DNA of 64,000 nucleotides, taken from NCBI RefSeq assembly GCF_905475465.1, contig NC_062244.1, forward strand, positions 4,538,501 to 4,602,500, read 5' to 3'. Positions within the stretch are counted from its first letter, which is position 1; each line of letters starts with the position of its first letter. Below are positions 34,744 through 45,657 of the stretch, piece by piece. The position numbers and the translations under genes were made by a program. The DNA comes from Pieris napi (lineage: Eukaryota > Arthropoda > Insecta > Lepidoptera > Pieridae). A model generated the notes under the pieces. The model was not told the DNA's origin and ran no database searches. It was given only the letters and a program-made list of their open reading frames with translations.

Positions 34744-36368
34744 ATAGTCTAGTCGACAAGTTGAAAATGGAACAAAATAGAGATACTGCTCTTAAAATTA
34801 TGTGCGATAGCTCATTGGATCCGGAATGACGTCTAGAAAAATGTGCTAAAAGCGTGTATTAGCACATAAAAAATTGCAAAAGTTATAGACCATTAAAGAT
34901 GAAAAAATAATGGCATTTAGTTTTTTGCCAATATTTAATAAACTATTAATATTTAAGAAATTTCAAATAAAGATTCTGAAAGAAGAGGAAATTTCCAATA
35001 AAAAACTCCTGACTCCCAGAATTCTATCTCCATTAGTTATAATGTTAATTTAACGCTGAAAATAGGTCTGCGGGTGACATTTTTAGGATTCGCGCGTGGC
35101 GTCAAAAGCGACTACGGCACATTAATTAATTTATTTAAGGTATTGAATATTTTTTTTTAAATTTGAAAAAATTATGGTGTGTTCTGAACACTATAATTAA
35201 TTTATTCCCGTTGAAAATTTTACTTAAAGTTAATTTTTCAACAAGTTAAATAATTGTTAACTAACGAAATTTTCTCGAACGACCGTCTTAATTGTAAGTG
35301 AAAAAAAATGTTTAAATAATGGTCGTAAAAATATTTCGCTTCGTAGAGCCTTTCTTACATACATACTTGACAAGATCGTGTCATAAAAGTTAAAAAAATA
35401 TTTATACTTTGTTTATAAAAATTTTTTTACTTAAACAAAAACTTAAAAATCCATGTAATGATGTTAAAAAAAAATTTTATTTTCTAAATCATCATATAAT
35501 CGTTTTTTTATTAATACAAGATATTTATTGATTTGCAAAAAAAAAAATTCCCGCCATTTGTTGATAATTTTTTTTTAAACAAATTGATTAAATAAATATT
35601 TAAAAAAAAAAAATTAACACAACTTTATTACATTACAAATTTTATGATTTTTAAAAAAAAATTTTTTCCTTAATAACAATTTTTAATTGTTTATAATCGT
35701 TTTTTTTAATTTTCTATTGTTTAAATAATTAGTTAAGAAATTTTTTTTTCTAAACATCATAATTGACAGTCTTCTATAAAGTAACAGAAAAAAATTTTTT
35801 TTTAATCAACAATTCTATTGTTTATTAACTTACCAATTTGTTATAAACAAATATTCAACTTTTGTTTATTTTTTTTCTATAACTTCTAAAATTAACAAAA
35901 ACAACCATATATAACAAAGTATATAACCACCACCACCATAATTTTTTCAAATTTAAAAAAAAATATTCAATACCTTAAATAAATTAATTAATGTGCCGTA
36001 GTCGCTTTTGACGCCACGCGCGAATCCTAAAAATGTCACCCGCAGACCTATTTTCAGCGTTAAATTAACATTATAAATAATGGAGATAAAGTTCTGGGAG
36101 TCAGGAGTTTTTTATTGGAAATTTCCTCCTCTTTCAGAATCTTTATTTGAAATTTCTTAAATATTAATAGTTTATTAAATATTGGCAAAAAACTAAATGC
36201 CATTTTTTTTCATCTTTAATGGTCTATAACTTTTGCAATTTTTTATGTGCTAATACACGCTTTTAGCACATTTTTCTAGACGTCATTCCGGATCCAATGA
36301 GCTATCGCACATAATTTTAAGAGCAGTATCTCTAATTTGTTCCATTTTCAACTTGTCGACTAGACTAT
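34744..36368. repeat. 1.6-kb foldback element with ~435-bp arms
   Basis: The left arm (about 34744-35186) and right arm (about 35931-36368) are inverse complements with only a handful of differences. Markers include GTCTAGTCGACAAGTTGAAA, GGATCCGGAATGACG and TCGCGCGTGGCGTCAAAAGC. The 745-bp centre is dominated by A and T runs. No transposase ORF is present. A transcript through it would form a long duplex. The terminal sequence is about ATAGTCTAGTCGAC, and no clear target duplication is seen. Confidence 0.9.
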
Positions 36369-37029
36369 AAACATAAAGCACAGTTTAACCTATTTTTATA
36401 AAATATGTATACAATATGCATTATGCATGCAACGTGTTTTATATACTTTATTCCAATATATTACCGTCCCTACAAAAGTATTACAATACTTTTAATATCA
36501 ATCCATCTCTTACCAATTTTAATAATTGATTTATGATTACGATTACATAATTAGATCGAGAGTCACTGCTATAGACTAATAAATAATTAGAGCAAACAAT
36601 TGCCGTGTTGTAAGCCTAAGTTAAAGCCCCTTTTAATTAAAACAAAGAGAATCTCTTAATAAAATTTAACATTGCCGTTTATCAACGTAATGCTCACCAT
36701 TTATTAACGCTTTGTTAATTAAGCTTGGCATGTCATAAAATTGAGTTAATTTGTATTGTTACGGATAATAATTTAATTTTTATTACAATTTTCAACGTCA
36801 TTGTCAATTTAAATATATACTCTATTAATTTTGCTACAGTAGAAATGTATTTTTAAGAATTCAAAGACGCAATATGTTTATTTATTTATTTGCTTCTAAT
36901 CCTACAGCTAACATAAATAATATATAATAAAAAAGAATTATACTACAGATATATGGATTAGATAATATTTACAAAAAGGTTCAAACATTTAAAAAAGCAG
37001 CACATGGACACTGATTTTAGTGGGTACGG
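36369..37029. other. Gene-free AT-rich stretch
   Basis: Nothing recognisable. Confidence 0.4.
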
Positions 37030-37500
37030 CCTTGGAGGGAGGATTAAGCTCTCTTTTTAAATAGGTACATATATGAACACCTTCATCGCCGCTTCTTCAT
37101 TTCGCTGGCTCGAAAAAGCCACCAAGATGGTGCGGATGAAACCTGGAATTATTACGTCTCGTGCGGTGATAAAACGAGGCATCGGGGATGATATTTTAAT
37201 GGTAAATATCAGGCATTTGTGTCTATATGGCGTTGCCATAAATGTAGGTCATTGCAGATGCATAATGTTTGTTTTGTTTTGTTTAGTTTTTTGTAATTGG
37301 AATTTTTTCATTGATTAGTAATTGTTTTGTTTTTTTTTGTAATGTTTGTTTTGTTTAATAATAGGTTATGATCTCTATATGTATGTCATGTTTGCCTATA
37401 TGTGCTTGACACATTAAAAATTGTATTTTGTGTTTGTTTTTACCAATGTGTCAGTGTGCCGAGCGTTGGCAAGCTTTTTCTCAATAAAAAAAAATAATAA
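37030..37500 (+). mobile_element. Unassigned polyadenylated-looking element
   Basis: A GC-richer block (37075-37270) with overlapping 60- to 81-codon ORFs on both strands is followed by a T/G-rich region, CTCAATAAAAAAAA and an A-run. This layout resembles the 3' end of a retrotransposed sequence. The family is unknown. Confidence 0.3.
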
Positions 37501-37734
37501 TAATGTTTTCCGTGTGAGAAAATGTTAATTACTCATGAAAAATAAGAAAAGTATTGGCATCTCGAATGTGGGTTTCAACGTCTTTAAACTAAAGGAGTGG
37601 CTGAATGTTAAAGGTAGGAATTACTTATCCTCTAATACTAGTGTTCCTAAATAGATCTTTGTAGTTTTGTTGCGAATCTCTCTTAAGATATTTATTTATG
37701 TACACTTCGTTACCATAATATATAAAATCATATA

Positions 37735-37810
37735 TATAAAAAAGCAGGTTACATAAGTTAAGCAACGGGAGGCCTTATCGCTTACAAGCGAGATCTTCCC
37801 GGCAGCCCTA
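37735..37810 (-). mobile_element. Retroelement 3'UTR tail
   Basis: The reverse strand has 'GATCTCGCTTGTAAGCGATA' and 'AGGCCTCCCGTTGCTTA', a stem-loop-bearing tail of the same family as 4325-4470. Confidence 0.45.
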
Positions 37811-38549
37811 ATATGGAAAAATAAAAAAAAATATTTGCCTCAGTTACAAAATATCTTGTAATAAATATCAAAATATGGTAATGTTGTACAATTTCAAATA
37901 AAGTAATAGTAGTAATATTTTATCTATTTTGTTGTCTTGTTGCGGCCTCTTAAAAATATCAATATATAAGGAAGATAATTACGAATTTTTTCATATATAG
38001 AAGAAGACTTTTGTCATTACTTTTAGAACTTGTATGCTATAAATAATAATCTGTAACTCCTGAATTTTTACCAAATCTCTTCTATTTTTGGTGATTTAGC
38101 AATACAAATTTAATATTTAAGTAACATCGTAACACATTGTTTTTAATGGGTGCAAGGACCTTATATAGCTGCTTTCATAAAATACTTTTTTATTACCAAT
38201 ACTTTCAATGTAGCCAATGTATATACAAGTTACCAATGATTATTATTTTAATTCTAGTACGAAACTTAGACTTACATATAATAGATTGTGAAACCATTTT
38301 ATACGGTGACTACAAAGCTAAAACCCGTCATTAAAAAGTACAACAGTAAGAGAGCCTGACCTCTGAAACATATATCTTGTTATTAACATACCTTTATAGA
38401 TAACAGTATCAAAATCACATCGTTGTGATTTCATTCTTTAATCACTTATTCAGGAGTCAGTGCTCGAGGCATACGTACCGCAAGTGATGTTTAATAATGA
38501 ATGCACAATGTTTTGAAGTGATTCATCGTCGACCAGTTAAGTGCAAACA
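37811..38549. other. Upstream region of the aquaporin gene
   Basis: AT-rich. GGAGTCAGTGC at 38453-38463 contains an initiator-like TCAGT, and TTATTCAG just before it could instead be a splice acceptor for a 5'UTR exon. Sequence alone does not decide. Confidence 0.35.
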
Positions 38550-39353
38550 ATGTCAGTGAACGCTCATTTGGTGGGACAGAGCGAAAACGCAAAGGATATT
38601 CCAATTAAATCAGAAATATGGAAGACCCTAAACTGGAGAGCGGTTCTTGCAGAATTAATCGCAACTATGCTCCTTATCTCCTTGGGATGCATGACCTGCA
38701 TACCAATTGATGGATTCTCAAGCCACCCAATGTATGGACCTTTGGGATTTGGCCTAATCGTGACCTTTAACATTCAAGCGTTTGGTCACATCTCAGGAGC
38801 CCACATGAACCCAGTTATCACTTGGGCTGCTGTTATTTGGGGACAAATTTCATGGATCCTTGGAATCGCCTACATTATAGCTCAGTGCATTGGATCCATA
38901 ATAGGGTATGGGATTTTGGTGGCATTGTCACCGGAGGGATTTATATCAAGCGGTGTTTGTACAACGACACCATTGTTGAGGTATTCGATATATCAAGCGA
39001 TAGGTATAGAGGTTGTTTTGACAGCTGCATTAGTGTTTATCACTTGTGCGTTGTGGGATCCAGTTAATAAGGATCTACAAGAGAGCAGTTCAATTAAGTG
39101 CGGTCTGACCGTAGCTGGGTTATCTTTAGCTGGTGGGCCATTAACCGGAGCTGGAATGAATCCAGCAAGATCACTGGGACCAGCCTTGTGGACTTTTACG
39201 TGGCGGTCGCATTGGATTTATTGGGTTGGGCCCTTTTTAGGTGCGACGGTTGCTGCCTTTTTATATAAATGTATTTGGCTGAAAGTTGATAAAATCAAAC
39301 CTGACATACCGTCGTGGCCTGATGATAGTGAGGGATTGGCAAAAATTCTGTAA
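38550..39353 (+). CDS. Aquaporin of the entomoglyceroporin (Eglp) type
   Basis: The ORF encodes 267 aa from the ATG at 38550 without introns; codons upstream in frame lack an ATG. It is a major intrinsic protein with six membrane segments and two half-helices. Loop B carries HISGAHMNPV (Asn87-Pro88-Val89, where NPA is usual) and loop E carries GMNPAR (204-206). By position relative to the NPA boxes, the selectivity filter is Phe67, Ser192, Ala201, Arg207. Water-selective insect aquaporins (DRIP, PRIP) have His at the Ser192 position. Replacement by a small residue is the published hallmark of insect Eglps, which pass glycerol and urea as well as water. AATAAA lies at 39595-39600. The role in haemolymph/gut solute transport is inferred from the family. 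Absence of introns could indicate a retrocopy, but the frame is intact. Confidence 0.9.
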   Translation: MSVNAHLVGQSENAKDIPIKSEIWKTLNWRAVLAELIATMLLISLGCMTCIPIDGFSSHPMYGPLGFGLIVTFNIQAFGHISGAHMNPVITWAAVIWGQISWILGIAYIIAQCIGSIIGYGILVALSPEGFISSGVCTTTPLLRYSIYQAIGIEVVLTAALVFITCALWDPVNKDLQESSSIKCGLTVAGLSLAGGPLTGAGMNPARSLGPALWTFTWRSHWIYWVGPFLGATVAAFLYKCIWLKVDKIKPDIPSWPDDSEGLAKIL

Positions 39354-39708
39354 TGTTTGTTGTGATGTGTGTGATTGTGTGTTTTCTTAGTTTTATATTA
39401 TTAGTAATTTAATGAAATTTAAATACTAGAATATAGTTTTGAGAATATTACCAATTTTCATAACATATTTAATTTATTATAGCGTAGTGAATCTGTGTGG
39501 TTATCAGTGCGATAAAAATTTAATAATGTAACATTTAGGATAACACCTGTACATAATCAAGAATGTATTTCAAAGTATTGATATGACTTAAGTAAATAAA
39601 AAAAATCATGTTTCTGTAAATTATTTATTACAGGTAATAAATATAAGAATGTCTGTGTAAAGTAGCTCATTTGTTTTTTTCAGTATATCAAGTATTGAGG
39701 TCGACTTA

Positions 39709-39755
39709 TAAAAATAGATCAATTGAAATATAGATATTCAATTGATCTATTTTTA
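39709..39755. repeat. Perfect short hairpin
   Basis: Arms AAAATAGATCAATTGAA and TTCAATTGATCTATTTT flank a loop of about 9 bases. The arms are too short and AT-rich to claim a microRNA. Confidence 0.6.
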
Positions 39756-39759
39756 GTAT

Positions 39760-40261
39760 TGGCGCAAATATCTTCGAGTCAATGTGTGTAAGGTCTTATT
39801 CATCAAAGTACTATAAGTTAACTATTGAATATAGTACAACTCATGTCTTTTAAAAATAAAAGTAAACAATAAAAAAAAAATTGTGTCCTTAAACTATGGA
39901 AGATGTTGAAAGGTTACATAACATTTCGATTAACCCGTGGGAAGTTCAAAAGGAAGGGAGACCCCTTTGAGATTATTAATTAACTCACAGACTATACGAT
40001 ATAGAAGGCGGATCCATGTTCCTCAATATAAAGAGCCCCCTCGTGAGTGTTCTGTGATATTGCAGGCTACTCGATTGTGAGGAAGTTGCATAGATCTGGT
40101 TAGCGCTGCCCTGCGCCATAAGTACTTATGTCATTTTCATACGTGTAACTCCTTTCTATAACAAATTTTCATAAGATAATGTAAAACCAAATTATACAAT
40201 ATAAAAGTAATACTTAATAACCTTAAAAATATAATATATATATAATTACTAAAATAATATA
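39760..40261. other. Gene-free stretch
   Basis: No recognisable feature. Confidence 0.4.
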
Positions 40262-40500
40262 TTATTAAAAGGAGTCCCTTTAGGCAAGATACCATGATAC
40301 TGGCAGCGTTTCCCCTTTGAATAGATAGACTAATTCTTTGTCCGAGGTGCCAGCTATTTGGTCTCCTGTGATGTCGGTTTACCTATTAGCTATTTCCTTA
40401 AAAAGCCTTATAGCGCTAAAACCCCACGGACCAAGGGTCTCGATACCGAATGGGACAAAATTATATATTTCTAGTTTCTTCCAAGCCAGCAATCTCAAAG
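40262..40500 (-). mobile_element. Non-LTR retrotransposon C-terminal fragment
   Basis: The - strand reads YNFVPFGIETLGPWG and then, after a stop and a frameshift, QRISLSIQRGNAASIM. This is the same LINE family as 7305-7606. Positions 40540-40625 carry a typical 'GAATAAATGATTTTTGATTT' retroelement tail on the + strand. Confidence 0.6.
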
Positions 40501-41127
40501 TTTGAAAGGGATGCCCTTAAATTTTACTTATGAGATTTGCAGAACTATGGACAGTGTACATTGTGGACTATGGACAGTGTACCTACGTGAATAAATGATT
40601 TTTGATTTTTGAATTTTTAATTTTGACAGAAGATAGGAAGGCTGGTGAAGTGACACTGGAAATTTAAATTTAATTTTTTTCATAAGTATCTGATCTTCTT
40701 CCTTTTAACGTGTGTGATGTTTGAGAGCAAAAATAAAATAAAAGAAGTAGACAATAAAATAATTATTAGCTAGCTGTGCTTTGCGATAGTTGGTATATCA
40801 TCTTCGTCTATCGTCTTCCTTACATACCTTTGGTCTTCTTCGATAGTTTGAAGCCACAATTGTTTTAAAATTGACTCAACAGTTTCAAAGATTAGCCTGG
40901 TCAACTAAACATACCTAGTTTACCTCCTCTATAAATTTATAGTAGAACAAACATCACACGAGTTCAAACCCAATTGAAAATGATTTATATATTTGATCAA
41001 GTCAGGGTTATTGACTGACCCACTGAGGATAGCGATGCCATTAACCGCTTGAGTTCACTATCATAAATTACTTGTTAGTAAAGGGCCTCGTAGATATCTA
41101 TTCAACATACTTTTAGTTGAACAAGTA

Positions 41128-41470
41128 TCTAATATATAAAATTCTCGTGTCCCGGTGTTTGTAATTAAACTCCTCCGAAATGACTCGACTGATTTTCGGG
41201 AAATTTTCTGTGCATATCGGTTAGGTTTGCGAATCGGACAACATCTAAAAAATCCCCCTAAATGTGAGGGTAAATTTTATTTTTTAGACAAATTTTTTTG
41301 TTTTTATTTTTTATGATACACCATACAAAAATACATACAACCCTTAATTTTCACCCCTCTACGATCAAACCCTAATTTTTATTATAGTAGATAGTTATAT
41401 TTAATGAACTAAAAAAATGTTCGAATAATATACGAGTATATGGCAAAACAACGTTTGCCGAGTCAGCTAT
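41128..41470 (+). mobile_element. Non-autonomous Helitron, copy 4
   Basis: Starts TCTAATATATAAAATTCTCG after an A and contains CTCCTCCGAAATGACTCGAC. It ends with the hairpin GGCAAAACAACGTTTGCC and TCAGCTAT, a mutated CTAG end. Confidence 0.7.
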
Positions 41471-42353
41471 AGTATATTATAACAATATGAATTTATTTCT
41501 TAATTTGTAAGATTGTAGGGTGGTAATCTTTGGATGTACAGAATCGATTTTAAAAATTATTTTAAAAGCGACGTTATTTAACGATAGTAAGTCATATTAA
41601 CCTGAAAAATACTTTTTCATGGTCTTCTGATTTTTATAGTAGGAGAAAAAGCTGTCAAACAATAATGATGAGAGATGATTGAGTTCTAGAGCTTGTGCCT
41701 ACGCAAAGTTAGCTAAAGGATACGTCTAACTTTTTTTATTAAAAAATATCGGTTGTCTGTAAAGTCGGTTTACTGACGATAGTTGAACGTGACAACGTCA
41801 TAAGAAAATACTGATGGAATGGTTGCATTCTTCAGAAGAAAATTTTAATTTTATTTGTTAGATAGATATTTTGTATGGATATAGAGAAGGAAGTAAATGG
41901 AAATCACAATTGAATTGATCAAGTTACATTTATGTGTATAAGGACTTCGATTGACGTTGTTATTAATCTAACCTATGTATTGGTGTAAGACATGGTCGCT
42001 TCTTTGTTCACTGTATAAGGTATACATTTAATTAACCATCTACACCACTACAGTAACTTATTAATAAATACTTTTTAATAATCGTTCTGTTTTTAAGATA
42101 TACGGAGTAAAATAATCATATCGTTAACATATTTTTTCAGTTAACAGGGTTTTGATCGGTTATTTTTTTATTATTATTAGCTATTGCAATACCGGTAGAA
42201 AAAAGCATAACGCTTTATAATAGTTTCTATATTGTGTATTTATGTTTTGTTTAAGTTATGTGTTGTTAAAAATCTTTCAATACTCTTTACATATACTCTG
42301 TGGCGAGCCAAAGGATCTTTATTGCATCACATTCCGTTAGACTAAGATGGAGG
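41471..42353. other. Gene-free stretch
   Basis: No recognisable feature. Confidence 0.4.
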
Positions 42354-42355
42354 TA

Positions 42356-43205
42356 TAGTCCTTTTCATGAAAGAAGTCCCCCAGACGCGGCGCTGCAATC
42401 GCATGACGTAATGTTGCCATTTATGAGTAAAAAATTTACCTATTTTATTTACATTTAGGAGACGTAATTTATCAAATAATATTATTTTCTGCATACTTCG
42501 ATGAAACAATATTTCTGTTATGTAAAAAGTATATTTTTATTTACTTATATTAGCGGTGTTCTACCTACTTACAGGGAAAAGATGAGAAAATAGGGTAAAG
42601 AAAAGCAATACAATTTTTTATTCAGAGTTTTATTGCATAATTGTTGGGTAATAATTTTTTTCGAAGTACACGCCGCTGTTATACCTTCGTTTGTAATTCT
42701 TGTTACAGTTTTCTCCGACACACCTGCAATCAAATTATGAACAATTAAAAACAATAATAACTTTAAGTTTATAATGCTTATGTAATATATGTTTTAATTT
42801 CAGTTACCTAGTTTAATAACGTTATGTATTTGTTCAATTTTGTCGCAAAAACGAATTTATATCATCAAAGTCCCATCAATACAGCAAAAAATTATTAAAT
42901 GGCAACTCTAAAAAGTACCTGTTATGGCGGTAACTCTCTTCCGAACATTGTTTAGTGGTATTTAAACACCTTGATTCTTATGTTCCGCTTCACAGAACTC
43001 TTTCACCTTTAATATCATTTCTCGAGCCGAACTTTTTACAACTTTTGGCATTGTAATCAATCTTTAAAATGCACTAAGCTTGTTAAAAATTCACAAAAAT
43101 CTACCACAACAAACGAACTTGATAACATCGACGAATGACAACATTGCCGACCTGTCAAATTTAGTTCCAAAAATCACCGCGGGACTTCTTTCATGAAAAG
43201 CACTA
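42356..43205 (-). mobile_element. Internally deleted IS630/Tc1/mariner-type transposon
   Basis: An 850-bp element has inverted termini (TAGTCCTTTTCATGAAAGAA / TTCTTTCATGAAAAGCACTA) and TA duplications at 42354-42355 and 43206-43207. On the - strand, starting at about 43053, it encodes the N-terminal part of a DDE transposase (MPKVVKSSAREMILKVKEFC). A stop interrupts it, and it continues at about 42730 with VSEKTVTRITNEGI, a helix-turn-helix-like piece. The catalytic domain is missing. Confidence 0.75.
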
Positions 43206-43207
43206 TA

Positions 43208-45490
43208 CAATACATTCAAGTTCAAATGTCAGTGCCATAAACAATTAGGAAAATATTTAAGCCCGAAAAGGACTCTTATGGACAAAATATTTGCCTAGGC
43301 GTATTACCTTCTTCAAAAGAGTCCGTGAGACAAAATAATACTCGTTAGATATTTATTAATCGTAGAATTGAATATTGGTAATACTTCGCGTGTTTATTGT
43401 TTAAAATTAAATAGTTGATATTAGCTCAGAAGCATCTTTTGCTTGGAATGCTTTCTTCCTATTGAAATTGTATGATAAATATTTTCGCTCAAGCGGAAGC
43501 TGACTCCAAAAACTGACATAATCGTATTGATGTATACGTGTACTTGACAAAAATTTTGTGTAGTTTGTTCCATGGGGTCAGATAAAATAAGGAAATGATC
43601 GACTATTCTAAAGTAACTATTTTAGATAATAATATTTCTATTTTAACTATGGACAACGATATAAATTATGAAATCGGATTGCGGATACTTATTCTAGATT
43701 TCCACCCAAAAAAAGGGGATGTGTAAGTTTTCAAGCTCCAAAATGCTGTTTAAACTCACGTGAAGAATATTATTTTTGTATGGAAGGCTAGGCACGATCC
43801 TTCCACAACTGACATTTCTAGTGCGACTGATTAAATTGAGATTATAGTAAATATTATTAGATGATTTTAAATTTATGCCCAGCCTAGCTATGTGTCTAGG
43901 CTATACTTAAACCCGGTACCTAGACCCATAAATCGTAAAAACTGCTGTACCCAATCATGTAATGCCATTTGGTCTTATCCTTGAGCTCTATGGCAGGTAG
44001 GTAGTAAAAGTAGCTAATTTTATATTTTATTACAGTCAATTACATTAAATTATCTTCTAAAAAGAAGTGCTTCAACGAATTAAGAATAATAACTTGTTAT
44101 CGAACTGTTATTTTTAAAACCTAATTATTCTATTTACTACGAATGAGTTGGAGGGAATTGTATTTAATCCTGATGTTACCAAGATTGAGTTTGCGTATGG
44201 TATGTATAGGTAACATATTATGATGAAAGCAATCCTTCTGACGCGAGATAAATCTTTTTACAACCTTGTGTAATGTGTTATGTTCATAATGCGAGACACT
44301 GCACTATGCTTTATATAAATAAAGAGTTACAATAATACTATACAAGAAGCTTTTAGACAAGCTTTAAAATATTACGAGTTCTTATAGTCAGAGGTGCATT
44401 TCAAATTACTATATAGAGGCAATCCAATTAGTGTTCTCTTCAGTTTTCTACGATCAAGATACTTAGAACGGATTGCCTGGAAACCTTCCAAATGGCTGTG
44501 TGTCAAGCACGTCCTAACATCATCAATGGTATCAACGCTTTACTGGATTATTTAGTGTAGAAAGGTTACTTTTAAAAACGTTTCCTGTATTCGCTGAGCA
44601 ATTAATTATATTTTACCACCTATTTATTTAATTGTTGGCTACTATAAAACTGAAAAGCATTCTTAAAAAAAAATTTAACCTTAAAAAAGATTGTTTGATG
44701 AATGGTCTAGGTGTGTCTGTGCAGTTAATAAATATTAAGTTATATAAAAAATAGTTTGCAACATTTCCGAAATATTGCAATTAAAGAACAATAGGCGCTA
44801 AGAAGTAATATAAATTAAATTTGCGTACATTTTATTATGATTTGCAATGATTAAATATAAGATTATTTCATGTTATACTTAAAATAGGTCTACGCTTCAA
44901 TTTTACTTCTAAAATTTTAAATCGTTACTCATGTATTTTTTGTTTGAACGTAATTCTATCATGAGGAATGTAAGTAGTAGATTGTAAATGAATTTTCATA
45001 CTGACCGTTATAAGTACATATTTTTTGCTGATTCTTAAATGTTGTTTTTGACGTTATCGTTATCGATTGATTACGATACACCACTCATTGCCGACGGGAG
45101 CCCTGGAACTAAATTTGTCATTACACTGAAATATTATTTTATTCGTTTTAAGGTAAAACATTAGAAGCAAATCTTGGAGAGTAGTTCGCGAATTTCATAT
45201 TAATTTATGTAACGTTGGGGTTAAATAGCCTTGCACCTAGCACTAGCAACATATTACTACGCCGCACTTCTCGCTAGTGCCGCGTCTATCGGCATTCAGT
45301 GGTGGCGATGACTCTAACTTGTATGTAAATTAAACAAGTCAACATTTGTACATGACACTACACCCCGATAGATAAAAGATGTCAAAAAACGTTCTTACAC
45401 GTCAACGATAAAACTGTGGCAGGAAAAGATAATCGACATCAATGTAATCTTTTTTTGGGAAAAACATGAATTACAGTGCCTGTGATAAGA
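43208..45490. other. Gene-free stretch upstream of the esterase cluster
   Basis: No coding potential was recognised on either strand. A GC-richer patch at 45235-45315 is unassigned. Confidence 0.4.
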
Positions 45491-45492
45491 AA

Positions 45493-45500
45493 TATAAAAG
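45493..45500 (+). promoter_or_regulatory. TATA box of esterase 1
   Basis: TATAAAAG lies 165 bases before the start codon. A TTTTTAG directly before AAAATG at 45655 may be a 5'UTR splice acceptor. Confidence 0.45.
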
Positions 45501-45657
45501 GCTTGAAGATCGATGGCAATAACATAATGTTCAAATTTAACTCACGAAGGAGGTGTGTATAGTTTTTTTTAAACAAACCTATAAGTTGGTAATTACAGCT
45601 AAGCTTAACATAAAAATTAATTCAATATAGTGTTTCACGGTAATATGTTTTTAGAAA

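Noticed and set aside
39709..39755. Possible microRNA precursor
   Set aside because: The stem is only 17 bp and AT-rich. Animal precursors are longer, and no star/mature pattern can be argued without small RNA data.
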